NCBI RefSeq assembly: GCF_023008585.1
Contig: NZ_CP095390.1
Span: 2,108,001 to 2,172,000 of the forward strand
DNA: 64,000 bases
Origin: Natribaculum breve
GTDB taxonomy: Archaea > Halobacteriota > Halobacteria > Halobacteriales > Natrialbaceae
Reading direction: 5' to 3'
Every line of letters starts with the position of its first letter. Within the stretch, counting starts at the first letter, position 1. Under the pieces are notes generated by a model. The model saw nothing but the letters and a program-made list of their open reading frames with translations, was not told the DNA's origin and did not search any database. A program made the translations under genes and the position numbers. Below are positions 53,195 through 62,164 of this stretch, piece after piece.

Positions 53195-53671
53195 TTACTC
53201 GTCGGAGTCCTGCTGCCCCGGGCCCTGGCCCTGGCCCTGGCCCTGCATCTGCTGCATCTGCTGTTGCATCGCCTGCTGCTGGAGCTGCTGGGCCTGCTGT
53301 TCGAGCTGGGCGCTCTCGGCTTCGAGTTCCGAGATCTCCTCGGTCACGTCGTCGATGCGGTCGTCGAGTCGATCCTTCTTGTTCTCGAGGGCGTCGACGG
53401 CGTCGTCCTCGTCGAACTCGGCGGCGTAGTCGGCACCGAGTTCGACGATCACTTCGTCGATGTCCTCGACTTCCGCACGGAGGTACGCACCGCCGCCGAG
53501 CGGGACCTGGACGACCGAGCCGCTCTCGAGGGTCTCGATCGCCTCGATCGCCTCGTCGACCTCGCTCTGTTCCTCACGGATGGTTTCGACCGTCGTCTCG
53601 AGCTCTTCGATCTGACCCTGGATCTCCTGGAGTTGCTGGGAGAGCGCCTGGAGTTCTTGCTGGCTGCTCAT
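53195..53671 (-). CDS. pfdA: Prefoldin subunit alpha
   Basis: 158 residues from ATG 53671. Two coiled-coil arms flank a beta-hairpin region (SGSVVQVPLGGGAYLRAEVED). The C-terminus is drawn out into a Gln/Met-rich tail (QQQAMQQQMQQMQGQGQGQG). It forms the jellyfish-like chaperone with beta subunits that holds unfolded proteins. It overlaps the LX gene by 4 nt. Confidence 0.94.
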   Translation of the reverse strand: MSSQQELQALSQQLQEIQGQIEELETTVETIREEQSEVDEAIEAIETLESGSVVQVPLGGGAYLRAEVEDIDEVIVELGADYAAEFDEDDAVDALENKKDRLDDRIDDVTEEISELEAESAQLEQQAQQLQQQAMQQQMQQMQGQGQGQGPGQQDSDE

Positions 53672-53844
53672 CGCGCTTCGACCTCCGAGAGGTCGATCTG
53701 CGTCCGTTTGAGTCCGTGACGACTGCCCAGCTGGGAGAGGACGTGCTCGCGGGCGACGTCTTCGTTTTCGGCCTCGAGCGTCGTCTCGAACTCCGCGTAG
53801 CCGTCGCGATTCTTGAACCGACCGGTGACGGTGTACTGATTCAT
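53668..53844 (-). CDS. rplX: Ribosomal protein LX (L18Ae)
   Basis: 58 residues from ATG 53844 (MNQYTVTGRFKNRDGYAEF). Short archaeal 50S protein related to the first half of eukaryotic L18A. It overlaps pfdA. The longer frame to 53865 would add MPDGWVD, which does not fit the family. Confidence 0.93.
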   Translation of the reverse strand: MNQYTVTGRFKNRDGYAEFETTLEAENEDVAREHVLSQLGSRHGLKRTQIDLSEVEAR

Positions 53845-53930
53845 GTCTACCCATCCGTCGGGCAATCGGAAGAATGTTCCCTTCCCGTTCGATGGCGTCC
53901 CGGAAACTCGAGTGGCGCGTCGGCCGGCTA

Positions 53931-54596
53931 CTACTCGAGGTAGCCCAGCGCGTCCTCGATACGGCCGAGTTCCGGACCCGTCGTGTCCTCGCCGACGACG
54001 TATCCCGCGTCGTTCGCGACCAGCCCCGACCCGACGAGCGGCGCACCGTAGTTGACCGTGCCGACGTCGGCTCGCACGTCGAGGACCTCCTCGAGGAAGT
54101 CCAGTTCCTCGTCGGTCGCCTTCGGGTGACAGAGCACGCCCGAGTTCGTGGCGACCGCCGCGGTCCCGACGGTGCGGACGCCCGCGAGGTCGCCCCGTTC
54201 GACGGGAACCTCGAGCGCCTCTTTGACCGCCTGGATCGCCTCCCGCGGGAGGTCGGGGTGGGCGTACGCCCCGTAGTCGTTCGCGAGGACGACGTTTCCG
54301 GCGGCGTTGATACTCCCCGGCAGTTCGACGATCGGGAGGTCCACCGCCTCTTCGAGGCGCTCGCGTTCGTACTCGAGGATGCGGCTGCTGACGAGCAGCC
54401 CGTTCTCGTTGCCGGTCGCGAGCGCGCCGACCGTCGAGGAGCCGCCGATCGTCGTCGGGACGGTGGGGACCGCGAGTTCGTCCTCGAGGTCGGCGACGAT
54501 ATCGTCGTCGACGTCGTGGCGAACCAGCACGCAGTCGTCGGTAGCGCGCGCGAAGACGCCGACGTACGCCGAGCCGGCGAAGGAGACGCGTAGCAA
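53931..54596 (-). CDS. eif6: Translation initiation factor aIF-6
   Basis: 221 residues with a fivefold pseudo-repeat. It starts [20 protein letters not shown]; the only start codon in place is TTG at 54596, which immediately follows the L31e stop TAA. Later blocks are [16 protein letters not shown] and [19 protein letters not shown]. aIF-6 binds the 50S subunit and keeps it from joining 30S. Confidence 0.95.
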   Translation of the reverse strand: MLRVSFAGSAYVGVFARATDDCVLVRHDVDDDIVADLEDELAVPTVPTTIGGSSTVGALATGNENGLLVSSRILEYERERLEEAVDLPIVELPGSINAAGNVVLANDYGAYAHPDLPREAIQAVKEALEVPVERGDLAGVRTVGTAAVATNSGVLCHPKATDEELDFLEEVLDVRADVGTVNYGAPLVGSGLVANDAGYVVGEDTTGPELGRIEDALGYLE

Positions 54597-54597
54597 G

Positions 54598-54876
54598 TTA
54601 TTCGGCGAACTCGGCTTCGACGACCGGTTCGCCCTCCTCGTCGAAGCGGGCCGCACGGACGCGGAGCTTCCGTGGCGGGTTGGACCGACCGTTCGACCAG
54701 ACGGCCTCGTTGATCGAGGGGTCGAGTCTGATCGCGTCTTCGTCGACCGCGAAGTGCTTTGCGAGGTGTTCGCGGACGATCGTCATCGCGCGGTTGGCGG
54801 CCTCGTGGTTCGCCCCCGCCTTGACGTCGCGAAGCGGTACCGTTACGACCCGTTCTTCGAAGTCACTTGCGCTCAT
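54598..54876 (-). CDS. rpl31e: Ribosomal protein L31e
   Basis: 92 residues. The conserved [19 protein letters not shown] start and [14 protein letters not shown] helix are present, then the [19 protein letters not shown] part that meets the exit-tunnel rim. It is the neighbour of L39e and aIF-6, as in most archaea. Confidence 0.97.
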   Translation of the reverse strand: MSASDFEERVVTVPLRDVKAGANHEAANRAMTIVREHLAKHFAVDEDAIRLDPSINEAVWSNGRSNPPRKLRVRAARFDEEGEPVVEAEFAE

Positions 54877-55028
54877 TATTCGTCAGTGTCGCTGCGCCGC
54901 CAGTTGCGTCGCTTGGGGTTTCGCTGCGTGTCCATGTCGGTCTTGAGCATGACCCAGGCCGGAACGCGGCTGTTCTGGTTCTCGAGTTTGGCCAGGCGCT
55001 TTTTCTTGGCCTTCGACTTCTTGCCCAT
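54876..55028 (-). CDS. rpl39e: Ribosomal protein L39e
   Basis: 50 residues from ATG 55028 ([20 protein letters not shown]). Basic extended protein of the 50S tunnel, with [10 protein letters not shown] and [14 protein letters not shown] at the end. Its last base overlaps the L31e start. First gene of the operon L39e-L31e-aIF6-LX-pfdA-ftsY. Confidence 0.97.
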   Translation of the reverse strand: MGKKSKAKKKRLAKLENQNSRVPAWVMLKTDMDTQRNPKRRNWRRSDTDE

Positions 55029-55135
55029 AGTGGGCGGACGTAACCCACGCTGGCTTAAAATCTTGTCCATCCAGTCGAGCGACAGTCGTCGTCGCCGTCG
55101 ACAACAGCGCGGCCGTGAACGGGCGGCTCCGGGGC

Positions 55136-55693
55136 TCACTCGAGTGGGAACGACTCGACGGTCGAGTAGACGGGCCCCTCGTCGGTGAGCGTACTCTCGG
55201 TCAGGCGGACCTCCTCGACGGCCGTCTCGCCGACCGTCGGCGATCGCTCGGTCACGAGTTCCTGAACGAGTTCTTTCCCGCCGGCGTGTTGCATCCGCGC
55301 GAGGGTGGCGTGGGGCGTGAAATCGTGGCTCTCGGGGTCGAACCCCATCGCCGTCGTCCGGTCCTCGATCGCCTCGTGGAGGCGCGTCAACTCCTCACCG
55401 CCCTCCTCGACCCCGAGCCAGAGGACGCGGATGTACTCGAGATCGGGGAAGACGCCCAGTCCGCCGAACCTGGCGGTGAAGGGGTCGACGCCCGAATCCG
55501 CGACGGCGGCCTCGAGTTCGCGCGTCAGCTCCGGCAACTGCGAGTCCTCGACGTCGCCGAGGAACTTCAGGGTGACGTGGACCTGCTCGGGGTCGGTGAA
55601 GTTCAGCCCGCTGGCGTCGGCGAACTCCTCCTGGAGCCGTGCGACCGGCTCCGTCAGCTCCGGCGGCAGGTCGACGCTGACGAACAGACGCAT
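55136..55693 (-). CDS. thpR: RNA 2',3'-cyclic phosphodiesterase ThpR
   Basis: 185 residues. Both catalytic HxT motifs are intact: [10 protein letters not shown] and HATLARM. The fold is the two-His phosphoesterase, and the start [13 protein letters not shown] fits the family. It opens cyclic phosphates in RNA metabolism and can ligate tRNA halves in vitro. Confidence 0.95.
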   Translation of the reverse strand: MRLFVSVDLPPELTEPVARLQEEFADASGLNFTDPEQVHVTLKFLGDVEDSQLPELTRELEAAVADSGVDPFTARFGGLGVFPDLEYIRVLWLGVEEGGEELTRLHEAIEDRTTAMGFDPESHDFTPHATLARMQHAGGKELVQELVTERSPTVGETAVEEVRLTESTLTDEGPVYSTVESFPLE

Positions 55694-55794
55694 GGCGGAC
55701 GTTCGCCGTCGGGTTCCTTGAAGCTATCCTGTACGGACCACGAGACGGGTCGCGAGCGCAGACCTTAACCGGGACGCGGCCCAATTTCGCGTCG

Positions 55795-56556
55795 ATGACC
55801 GAACGAGAGGGCGATCGCGACCGCGAGCACCAGTTCTCCGAAGGTGCCGGCTTCGACGATCCCTACGACGAGTTCGACCTCGACCCGCCGGAGCTGGGCG
55901 TCGACCCTGCGAAGGTCGATCCCGTCGACTCCCGCGTCGTGACCGACTTGCTCGACGAGCGTAACGTCGCACGCGACGACGTCGACGCCGGAGAGCTGCT
56001 CGAGGTCGGCCTCAACTACATGCAGATCAACCGCTTCGAGCAGGCGACCGAGGCGTTCGAGCGGACCGCCCGATTCGCCGACGACGACTCCCTCGAGCAG
56101 GAGGCGTGGGTGAACAAGGGCGTCGCCCACGCCGAACTCGAGGAGTGGGACGAGGCGATCGGCGCACACCGCGAGGCGCTGCAGATCGACGACTCGAGCG
56201 AACACGCCGCGACGGCGGAGACGAACCTCGCCTACGCGCTCTGGGAGTTCGGCGAGACCGCACAGGCGCTCGAACACGCCGAACGGGCCGTCGAGATCGA
56301 CGAGCGGTTCGCCGAGGGCTGGTTCAACCGCGCGTTCTTCCTCTCCGAGCGCGGGCTGGCCGAGGACGCCCTCCACTGTATCGACAACGCGATCCGGCTC
56401 GGTATGCGCAACGCGAAGGTACTCGAGGAGAAAGCCGAGATCTTAGAGGAACTCGGCGAGTACGACGAGGCCGAGGAGCTCGCCGAGGAGGCAAACGAGA
56501 TGCGAGAACGTGCCGAGGAAGAACTCGTCGAGCAGCGAGAGCAACTCCAGAGGTGA
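55795..56556 (+). CDS. TPR repeat protein
   Basis: 253 residues. After a disordered acidic start it holds about four to five tetratricopeptide repeats (LNYMQINRFEQATEAFERTA, VNKGVAHAELEEWDEAIGAH, NLAYALWEFGETAQALEHAE, WFNRAFFLSERGLAEDALHC). The C-terminus is a long charged helix with Glu/Arg heptads. It is a scaffold for protein contacts. It precedes DUF424 with 5 nt between. Confidence 0.9.
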   Translation: MTEREGDRDREHQFSEGAGFDDPYDEFDLDPPELGVDPAKVDPVDSRVVTDLLDERNVARDDVDAGELLEVGLNYMQINRFEQATEAFERTARFADDDSLEQEAWVNKGVAHAELEEWDEAIGAHREALQIDDSSEHAATAETNLAYALWEFGETAQALEHAERAVEIDERFAEGWFNRAFFLSERGLAEDALHCIDNAIRLGMRNAKVLEEKAEILEELGEYDEAEELAEEANEMRERAEEELVEQREQLQR

Positions 56557-56561
56557 GCCGA

Positions 56562-56855
56562 ATGCTCGTCAAGGAGCGCGAGACCGAAGAAGGGCTGTTG
56601 GTCGCCGTCTGTGACAGCGAGATTTTGGGCGAGACCTTCGAGGAGGGCGAGGTCTCGCTGACCGTCACCGAGGAGTTCTACGGCGGCGAGGAGGTCGACG
56701 ACGGGGTCGTCGTCGACAGCCTCTCGCGGGCGACGATCGCCAACATCGTCGGCACCGACGCCGTCGAACTGGCCGTCCGGGAGGGGTTCATCGACGAGGC
56801 GAACGTCCTCGAGGTGGGGTCGACACGTCACGCGCAGTTGTTGCGGATGTACTAG
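56562..56855 (+). CDS. DUF424 protein
   Basis: 97 residues from ATG 56562. The family marks are the start MLVKERETEEGLLVAVCDSE and RATIANIVGTDAVELAVREG. DUF424 proteins are small archaeal proteins of unsettled function, close to translation genes. Same operon as the TPR gene. Confidence 0.9.
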   Translation: MLVKERETEEGLLVAVCDSEILGETFEEGEVSLTVTEEFYGGEEVDDGVVVDSLSRATIANIVGTDAVELAVREGFIDEANVLEVGSTRHAQLLRMY

Positions 56856-57028
56856 AATCCGGGAGACGGCGGCGACGACGCCGAACCGTTTCGCCGGTCC
56901 GCCAGTTCCGACCGCAGACATCAGCAGGGGATTCGAGTGCCGCGAGAAGACGAGAATGGCCCGAAGCCACGGTTTCACCGGGAGAAACTGTGGGTGCTTT
57001 TATATTATCTGTCCATACTAACGAGAAG

Positions 57029-57370
57029 ATGACAGACGATGAGGAAGACGAGATACTCGCGTTACTCGAAGACGAGTACGCCAGGTCGATCCTCATCGAA
57101 GCGAGCGACGAACCGATGTCCGTCGAGCGACTCACCGAGCGCTGTGATGCGTCGCCGCCGACGATCTATCGACGCATCGACCGCCTCGAGGAGCGAGACT
57201 TCGTCGAGTCCTACCAGGAACTCGACCCGGACGGGCACCACTACAAGGTGTACAGTACGCGACTCGAGCGCGTGGCGATCGAAGTGGCCGACGGCGAGAT
57301 GGACCTCCAGGTTCGACGTCGCGAAGAAGACCCCGCGGATCGGTTCACCCGACTGTTCGAGGATCTGTGA
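57029..57370 (+). CDS. Winged-helix transcription regulator
   Basis: 113 residues from ATG 57029 (MTDDEEDEILALLEDEYAR). The helix-turn-helix is SVERLTERCDASPPTIYRRIDRLEER with its wing in the DPDGHHYKVYSTRLER stretch. First gene of a tightly packed set with two membrane proteins, a 50-residue protein and a sensor-domain protein; the AT-rich TTTTATATTATC at 56998-57009 is the likely promoter. Confidence 0.85.
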   Translation: MTDDEEDEILALLEDEYARSILIEASDEPMSVERLTERCDASPPTIYRRIDRLEERDFVESYQELDPDGHHYKVYSTRLERVAIEVADGEMDLQVRRREEDPADRFTRLFEDL

Positions 57371-57690
57371 TCGCCATGGACTGGACACCACTGCAGACGG
57401 GAGCAAGCGCGGAAACCGCCGCCGTGCTCGTGCTTCTCGGCCGGGCGGTCGCGTTCGTCCTCGCGCTGTGGATCGCGAACAGGGCCTACCGCGGGTACCG
57501 ACGAGCGAGCGATCCGGCGTTGCTCTGGCTCGCACTCGGCATCACGCTACTCGCCGCCGTTCCGACCGTCGTCCGTTTCCTGGTACCGACGTTGATCGAC
57601 ACGTCCCTGTTGCTGACGACGGTCGCCGCGACCGGCAGCGAGATCGTCGGCCTCGCGGCGATTCTCTATGCGGTGTACGGACGACCGTGA
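57367..57690 (+). CDS. DUF7521-type membrane protein
   Basis: 107 residues with three membrane helices. ANRAYRGYRRASDPALLWLALG after the first helix is the family hallmark. The GTG at 57367 overlaps the regulator stop; ATG 57376 is an alternative start. A paralogue follows at 57869. Likely partner of the regulator in membrane sensing. Confidence 0.8.
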   Translation: MIAMDWTPLQTGASAETAAVLVLLGRAVAFVLALWIANRAYRGYRRASDPALLWLALGITLLAAVPTVVRFLVPTLIDTSLLLTTVAATGSEIVGLAAILYAVYGRP

Positions 57691-57868
57691 TCACGACTAT
57701 ACCGATGACCCCAACTGCGATGACGACCACGACGGCAGACGGCGACGGGAGTTCGATCCCCCTCGTTCGCACCGTCGTCGCGGGCCGTCACGGGCGCTGT
57801 GGACGTCCGACGGCCTCGAGACCAGAAGTAGAGGTGAACGTGAGGTTAGGGAAGTGGGGGTGGGAGTC

Positions 57869-58222
57869 GTGAACGTCGACGCGAGGACTACCGCCGGATC
57901 CGTGGCAGCCACGACCGCGTTCGACGAGTGGACGACGATCTTCCTCGTGGGAGCAGCCAGCGCGATCCTCGGCGCGATCGTCGCGTGGACGGCCTACCGC
58001 GGCTACGTCCGCAACGACAGCCAGCCGATGCTATTTCTCGCCATCGGCGTCGTCTTCCTCACGACCGTTCCGTTCGTCCTCTCGTATACGATCGACTTGC
58101 TGCTGTCGGCGACCGACGCGCAGGTGCTGCTCTCGATCACCGCCTGTCACCTGCTCGGACTTCTCGCCATCGTCCGCTCGTTCAAGCGACCGAACCGATC
58201 GCAACCTCGAGATCGACCATGA
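57869..58222 (+). CDS. DUF7521-type membrane protein, second copy
   Basis: 117 residues from GTG 57869. WTAYRGYVRNDSQPMLFLAIG matches the hallmark of the copy at 57367 (AYRGYRR), and three helices are again present. The two genes arose by duplication and are separated by 178 nt. The stop overlaps the next ATG (ATGA, 58219-58222). Confidence 0.8.
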   Translation: MNVDARTTAGSVAATTAFDEWTTIFLVGAASAILGAIVAWTAYRGYVRNDSQPMLFLAIGVVFLTTVPFVLSYTIDLLLSATDAQVLLSITACHLLGLLAIVRSFKRPNRSQPRDRP

Positions 58223-58371
58223 CCGCAGCCTGTCACCCCCGAACCGGCCCCGGCCCGTTCCAGGCGAAACGAGGGGCGATCCTCGCTGCGTTCACAGACG
58301 GCCGCGAGACGGACGCGTGCCGACACCTCGAGCGACGAACAGCCGGCAGATTGCGAGGTGAGGTCGAATGA
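58219..58371 (+). CDS. Small coupled protein (50 aa)
   Basis: 50 residues from ATG 58219. Basic and without a known fold (RTGPGPFQAKRGAILAAFTD, then CRHLERRTAGRLRGEVE). It overlaps both its neighbours by ATGA, which argues that it is translated. Cysteines at residues 5 and 34. Function unknown. Confidence 0.55.
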   Translation: MTAACHPRTGPGPFQAKRGAILAAFTDGRETDACRHLERRTAGRLRGEVE

Positions 58372-59126
58372 GCGCAAGCGAACTCGCAGGCGACTTCCGC
58401 CGGGCCTGTCGCTGGTTCGTCGGAGTCGTCGTCCGCCGGCAGACGTACTACAGCCTGCTGTATCTCTCGCTCGCGTTCCCGCTCGGCCTCGCGTACTTCG
58501 TGTTCCTGGTCGCAGGGGGGATCACGTCGGCCGTCCTCGTCGTCCTCCTCGTCGGGATTCCGATGCTGCTGACCATGCAGTTCGTCGTGATCGAGTTGAC
58601 CGCCCTCGAGCGGTGGCTCGCCTCGAGCCTGCTCGACGCGGAGATACCGACGTCGTCACCGCCCGAGGACCTTCGCGAACGTGCGTGGCGACTGGTCTTC
58701 GACCTCGGGCCGTGGAGAGGGCTCGTCTTCCTCTTTTCCAGGTTCGTCATCGGCATCGGAACGTTCGTCGTCGTCGTCACCGGCCTCTCGGTCACGTTCA
58801 CGCTCGTGACCGCACCGCTTCACTACCAGAACGAGCAGATCGGCATCCACGTCCTCAATCCGATCGAGGTCGTCCCGGAGATCACCTACCAGCACGACGA
58901 GTGGGCCGTCGACGTCTCCTCGACGATCACGGTCGCCGGGGGCGAGGTCATCTCGAACTACGCCGATTCGCTCGGGGACGCGCTGGTCGTCTCGCTCGTC
59001 GGCGTCGTCGTGGGAATCGTCGTCTTGCACCTGTTCAACGGGCTGGCGTGGCTCCAGGCGCGGTACGCCGAGTTGCTACTCCGACGGACACAGCCGTCGG
59101 TGATCTCCGAACTCCGTTCGGAGTGA
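58368..59126 (+). CDS. Sensor-domain membrane protein
   Basis: 252 residues with four membrane helices arranged in two pairs. The stretch LSLAFPLGLAYFVFLVAGG, then VGIPMLLTMQFVVIELTALERWLAS and PWRGLVFLFSRFVIGIGTFV is that of the DUF-like Sensor domain found in front of histidine kinases, but no kinase part follows. It closes the operon begun by the winged-helix gene. Confidence 0.83.
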   Translation: MSASELAGDFRRACRWFVGVVVRRQTYYSLLYLSLAFPLGLAYFVFLVAGGITSAVLVVLLVGIPMLLTMQFVVIELTALERWLASSLLDAEIPTSSPPEDLRERAWRLVFDLGPWRGLVFLFSRFVIGIGTFVVVVTGLSVTFTLVTAPLHYQNEQIGIHVLNPIEVVPEITYQHDEWAVDVSSTITVAGGEVISNYADSLGDALVVSLVGVVVGIVVLHLFNGLAWLQARYAELLLRRTQPSVISELRSE

Positions 59127-59252
59127 GCACGCCGACGCGATCGACTGGACGAAACCCGGACGAGCCACCCGCACGAGCCGTCACGAATGCAAGGTCACGC
59201 GCGACCGCGAACGACCACGGGAACTTTGTCGACTCGCGTCCTCGCAAGTACT

Positions 59253-60095
59253 ATGCAATCGAGACTGTCACGCACGATCGATCGATTTCGACGGCCGGAG
59301 TACACGGGTGAAAACAGGTGCCCGCCGTGTACGGTGGTCAACGTCGCGATCGCCGTCGGCCTCGCGATCGTCATCGCGGTCGTGTCGCCGCCGGTAGGGA
59401 TCGTCGTCGGCCTCGTCTCCCTGCTCGCGATCTACCTGCGAGGGTACCTCGTCCCCGGCACGCCCACGCTGACCAAACGCTACTTCCCGGAGTGGCTGCT
59501 GGTGAAGTTCGAGAAGGCACCCGCCTCACCCGCCGTCGACCAGCGGGCGAGCCAAGAGCGTCAGCGAGACGCCACCGACGCCGTCGAAGAGGAGGACGTC
59601 GACCCCGAGCGAGTGCTCCTCGAGGCCGGCGTCGTCGCCGACTGCGTCGACGGGACCGACCTCTGTCTCGCCGACGACGTCGACGAGCAGTTCCGGTCGC
59701 GGATCGACGACTTGCGCGAGGGCGACCGACGGGAACAGCTCGCCACCCGCTTCGACGTCGACCCCGAACGGATCCGACACCGAGAGCTGGAGAGTCACGT
59801 CTTCGTGACGGTCGACGGTCGCCGCGCCGGCCGCTGGGAGTCCGACGCCGCGTTGCTGGCCGACCTCGCCGGGTTCGACGTCCTCGAGACGCGGCTGGCC
59901 GACTGGGAGACGTTCCCACTCGAGACCCAGAGCCAGCTCGTCGCCAGTCTCCGGGTGTTCGTCGAGCAGTGTCCGAGTTGCGAGGGGGAGATTTCGATCG
60001 GCGAGGAAACCGTCGAATCGTGCTGTCGGGCACACGAAATCTACGCGATCACCTGCGACGACTGCGGGGCGCGAGTCATCGAAGTCACGCAGTGA
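59253..60095 (+). CDS. Conserved haloarchaeal membrane protein with zinc ribbon
   Basis: 280 residues from ATG 59253. CPPC near the N-terminus is followed by two membrane helices (VNVAIAVGLAIVIAVVSPPV and the next) and a soluble region with two strands of beta type. The C-terminus has a zinc ribbon, CPSCEG...CCRAHEIYAITCDDCG. The family is widespread in Halobacteria but I know no function. Confidence 0.75.
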   Translation: MQSRLSRTIDRFRRPEYTGENRCPPCTVVNVAIAVGLAIVIAVVSPPVGIVVGLVSLLAIYLRGYLVPGTPTLTKRYFPEWLLVKFEKAPASPAVDQRASQERQRDATDAVEEEDVDPERVLLEAGVVADCVDGTDLCLADDVDEQFRSRIDDLREGDRREQLATRFDVDPERIRHRELESHVFVTVDGRRAGRWESDAALLADLAGFDVLETRLADWETFPLETQSQLVASLRVFVEQCPSCEGEISIGEETVESCCRAHEIYAITCDDCGARVIEVTQ

Positions 60096-60196
60096 GGGCA
60101 GCGCGAACGGCGAGCGATCGGTCCGTCGACCGGTCTTTCCCATCCAAACGGCCGCGACCGAAGGAGTGTTTTGTCTGCAGTTCTTCCTAGTCGGTA

Positions 60197-61444
60197 ATGA
60201 GTCAACAGGACGTCGAGGGTCTCGACGTGGAGCGGATCCGGGCGGACTTCCCGATCCTCGAGCGGGAGGTAGACGGCAAGCAGGTGGTCTACCTCGACAA
60301 CGCGGCGACGACCCACACGCCAGAGCCGGTCGTCGAGGCGATGAGCGACTACTACCGGCGGTACAACGCGAACGTCCACCGTGGCATCCACCACCTGAGC
60401 CAGGAAGCGTCGGTCGCATACGAGGACGCCCACGATCGGGTCGCCGAGTTCGTCGGGGCGAGCGGTGGCCGCGAGGAACTGGTGTTCACCAAGAACACCA
60501 CCGAATCGGAGAACCTGATCGCGTACTCGTGGGGGCTGTCCGAGCTCGGCCCCGGCGACGAGGTCGTGCTGACGGAGATGGAACACCACGCCTCGCTGGT
60601 CACCTGGCAGCAGATCGCGAAGCGAGCGGGTGCCGACGTCAAGTACGTTCGGGTCGACGACACTGGACGGCTCGACATGGACCACGCCCGCGAGTGTATC
60701 ACCGACGACACCGCCATGGTGAGCGTCGTCCACGTCTCGAACACCCTCGGTACGGTGAACCCCGTCTCTGAACTCGCCGACATCGCCCACGACCACGACG
60801 CGTACATCTTCGTCGACGGCGCACAGGCCGTCCCCACCCGACCGGTCGACGTCGAGGCAATCGACGCCGACTTCTACGCTTTCTCCGGCCACAAGATGGT
60901 CGGGCCGACCGGCATCGGCTGTCTGTACGGGAAAGCCGACATCCTCGAGGACCTCGAGCCCTACCACTACGGCGGCGGCATGATCCGGAAGGTCACCTTC
61001 GAGGACTCCACGTGGGGCGACGTCCCCTGGAAGTTCGAACCCGGCACGCCCCCGATCGCCGAGGCGGTCGGCCTCCACGCCGCCGTCGACTACCTCGAAG
61101 ATATCGGCATGGAACGGGTTCGCGCCCGGGAGGAGGCGCTGACCGAGTACGCCTACGACCGACTCGCCGCCGAGGACGACGTCGAAATCTACGGCCCCGA
61201 ACCGGGACCAGAGCGGGGTGGGCTGGTCAGTTTCAACCTCGAGGGCGTCCACGCCCACGACCTCACCTCGATCCTGAACGACCACGCCGTCGCGATCCGC
61301 GCCGGCGACCACTGCACCCAGCCGCTGCACGACAAACTCGGCGTCGCCGCGTCGGCTCGCGCGTCCTTCTACGTCTACAACACCCGTGCGGAGATCGACG
61401 CACTCGTCGAGGCGCTCGAGGACGCCCGGACGCTGTTCGCCTGA
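60197..61444 (+). CDS. sufS: Cysteine desulfurase SufS
   Basis: 415 residues. It begins MSQQDVEGLDVERIRADFPIL. The PLP lysine is in AFSGHKMVGPTG, and the active Cys in AGDHCTQPLHDKLG (group II, short loop). It takes sulfur from cysteine for Fe-S clusters together with the SufU scaffold encoded at 62165. The last 65 nt of the gene, with stop, are repeated at 61547-61611. Confidence 0.96.
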   Translation: MSQQDVEGLDVERIRADFPILEREVDGKQVVYLDNAATTHTPEPVVEAMSDYYRRYNANVHRGIHHLSQEASVAYEDAHDRVAEFVGASGGREELVFTKNTTESENLIAYSWGLSELGPGDEVVLTEMEHHASLVTWQQIAKRAGADVKYVRVDDTGRLDMDHARECITDDTAMVSVVHVSNTLGTVNPVSELADIAHDHDAYIFVDGAQAVPTRPVDVEAIDADFYAFSGHKMVGPTGIGCLYGKADILEDLEPYHYGGGMIRKVTFEDSTWGDVPWKFEPGTPPIAEAVGLHAAVDYLEDIGMERVRAREEALTEYAYDRLAAEDDVEIYGPEPGPERGGLVSFNLEGVHAHDLTSILNDHAVAIRAGDHCTQPLHDKLGVAASARASFYVYNTRAEIDALVEALEDARTLFA

Positions 61445-61546
61445 GCGTCCCCGCGAGCGAAGCGAGCGGTTTTTTCGTCCAGGTTTTTGCGAGTGGTTCG
61501 ACCGAGCGGAGCGAGGGAGGACCCGACGCAAAAACGTGGTCTCGCG
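61445..61546. terminator. Hairpin spacer after sufS
   Basis: CCGC-GAGCGAAGCGA-GCGG (61451-61469) followed by six T (61470-61475) has the form of an intrinsic terminator. A second, larger fold has arms GTTTTTGCG and CGCAAAAAC with CGAGCGGAGCGAG inside. The same GAGCGNAGCGAG caps are found in the tRNA-Phe array. Confidence 0.6.
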
Positions 61547-61611
61547 ACACCCGTGCGGAGATCGACGCACTCGTCGAGGCGCTCGAGGACGCCCGGACGC
61601 TGTTCGCCTGA
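61547..61611 (+). repeat. Duplicate of the sufS 3' end
   Basis: An exact 65-nt copy of 61380-61444, from within codon Asn/Thr to the TGA stop, encoding TRAEIDALVEALEDARTLFA. The period is 167 nt. It has no start and cannot be a gene. Beyond the stop the two flanks differ (G versus C). Confidence 0.95.
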
Positions 61612-61725
61612 CTTCCGTCGAGACGGCCGGTTGCGACTGCAGAGAGAGTATTAGCCCCTCTCGAGGGATCTACCACGTCGTTTTTCAGCGTGGAGGGCGT
61701 ACGTGCCCTCGCCGAGGTGAGAACG

Positions 61726-62028
61726 ATGCACGAGAGAACCATCGGTCGTCCCGGCACGGACTGGGACCCGTTCGAGACCCTGGTCGACGTTCTCACCGCG
61801 GCGACCCGATACGATCTCGTTCTCGGGATCGTACCGCTTGCGTTCACGGTTGCGCTGGTCGTCGCGCACGTGGCGGGTGTTCCGCTGGCCTGGGCGCTCG
61901 CCCTGGCCGCCGTCGTCGGCCTCACTGCGATCGCCGACGCGGTGTTCCTGCACCCGCCCGTCGACCAGGAGGTGACGGATCGTTCGCCGACTACCCAGCG
62001 ACCACGCGAGCGAGATCGACCGACGTAA
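61726..62028 (+). CDS. Small membrane protein
   Basis: 100 residues from ATG 61726. Two membrane helices (LGIVPLAFTVALVVAHVAG and LAWALALAAVVGLTAIADAV) between charged ends. Lies between the SufS tail copy and SufU in the same direction; no link to Fe-S work can be shown. Family not recognised. Confidence 0.6.
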   Translation: MHERTIGRPGTDWDPFETLVDVLTAATRYDLVLGIVPLAFTVALVVAHVAGVPLAWALALAAVVGLTAIADAVFLHPPVDQEVTDRSPTTQRPRERDRPT

Positions 62029-62164
62029 CTGGTCGCCGTTTCGGAGACCGGACCGTTGGTCATTTTTGTCGACCGTCGTCGCGAAGCACGACCGTCCGTA
62101 GGTACGCGTGTCGCTACTTGCCCCGGAATCCTTTTACAGCACACCTCCTTACGTGTGTTCAACG

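Noticed and set aside
61012..61611. A frame ending in the same residues as SufS could be a second gene.
   Set aside because: It runs out of frame through sufS and enters the duplicated 65-nt tail by chance; no start or domain of its own.
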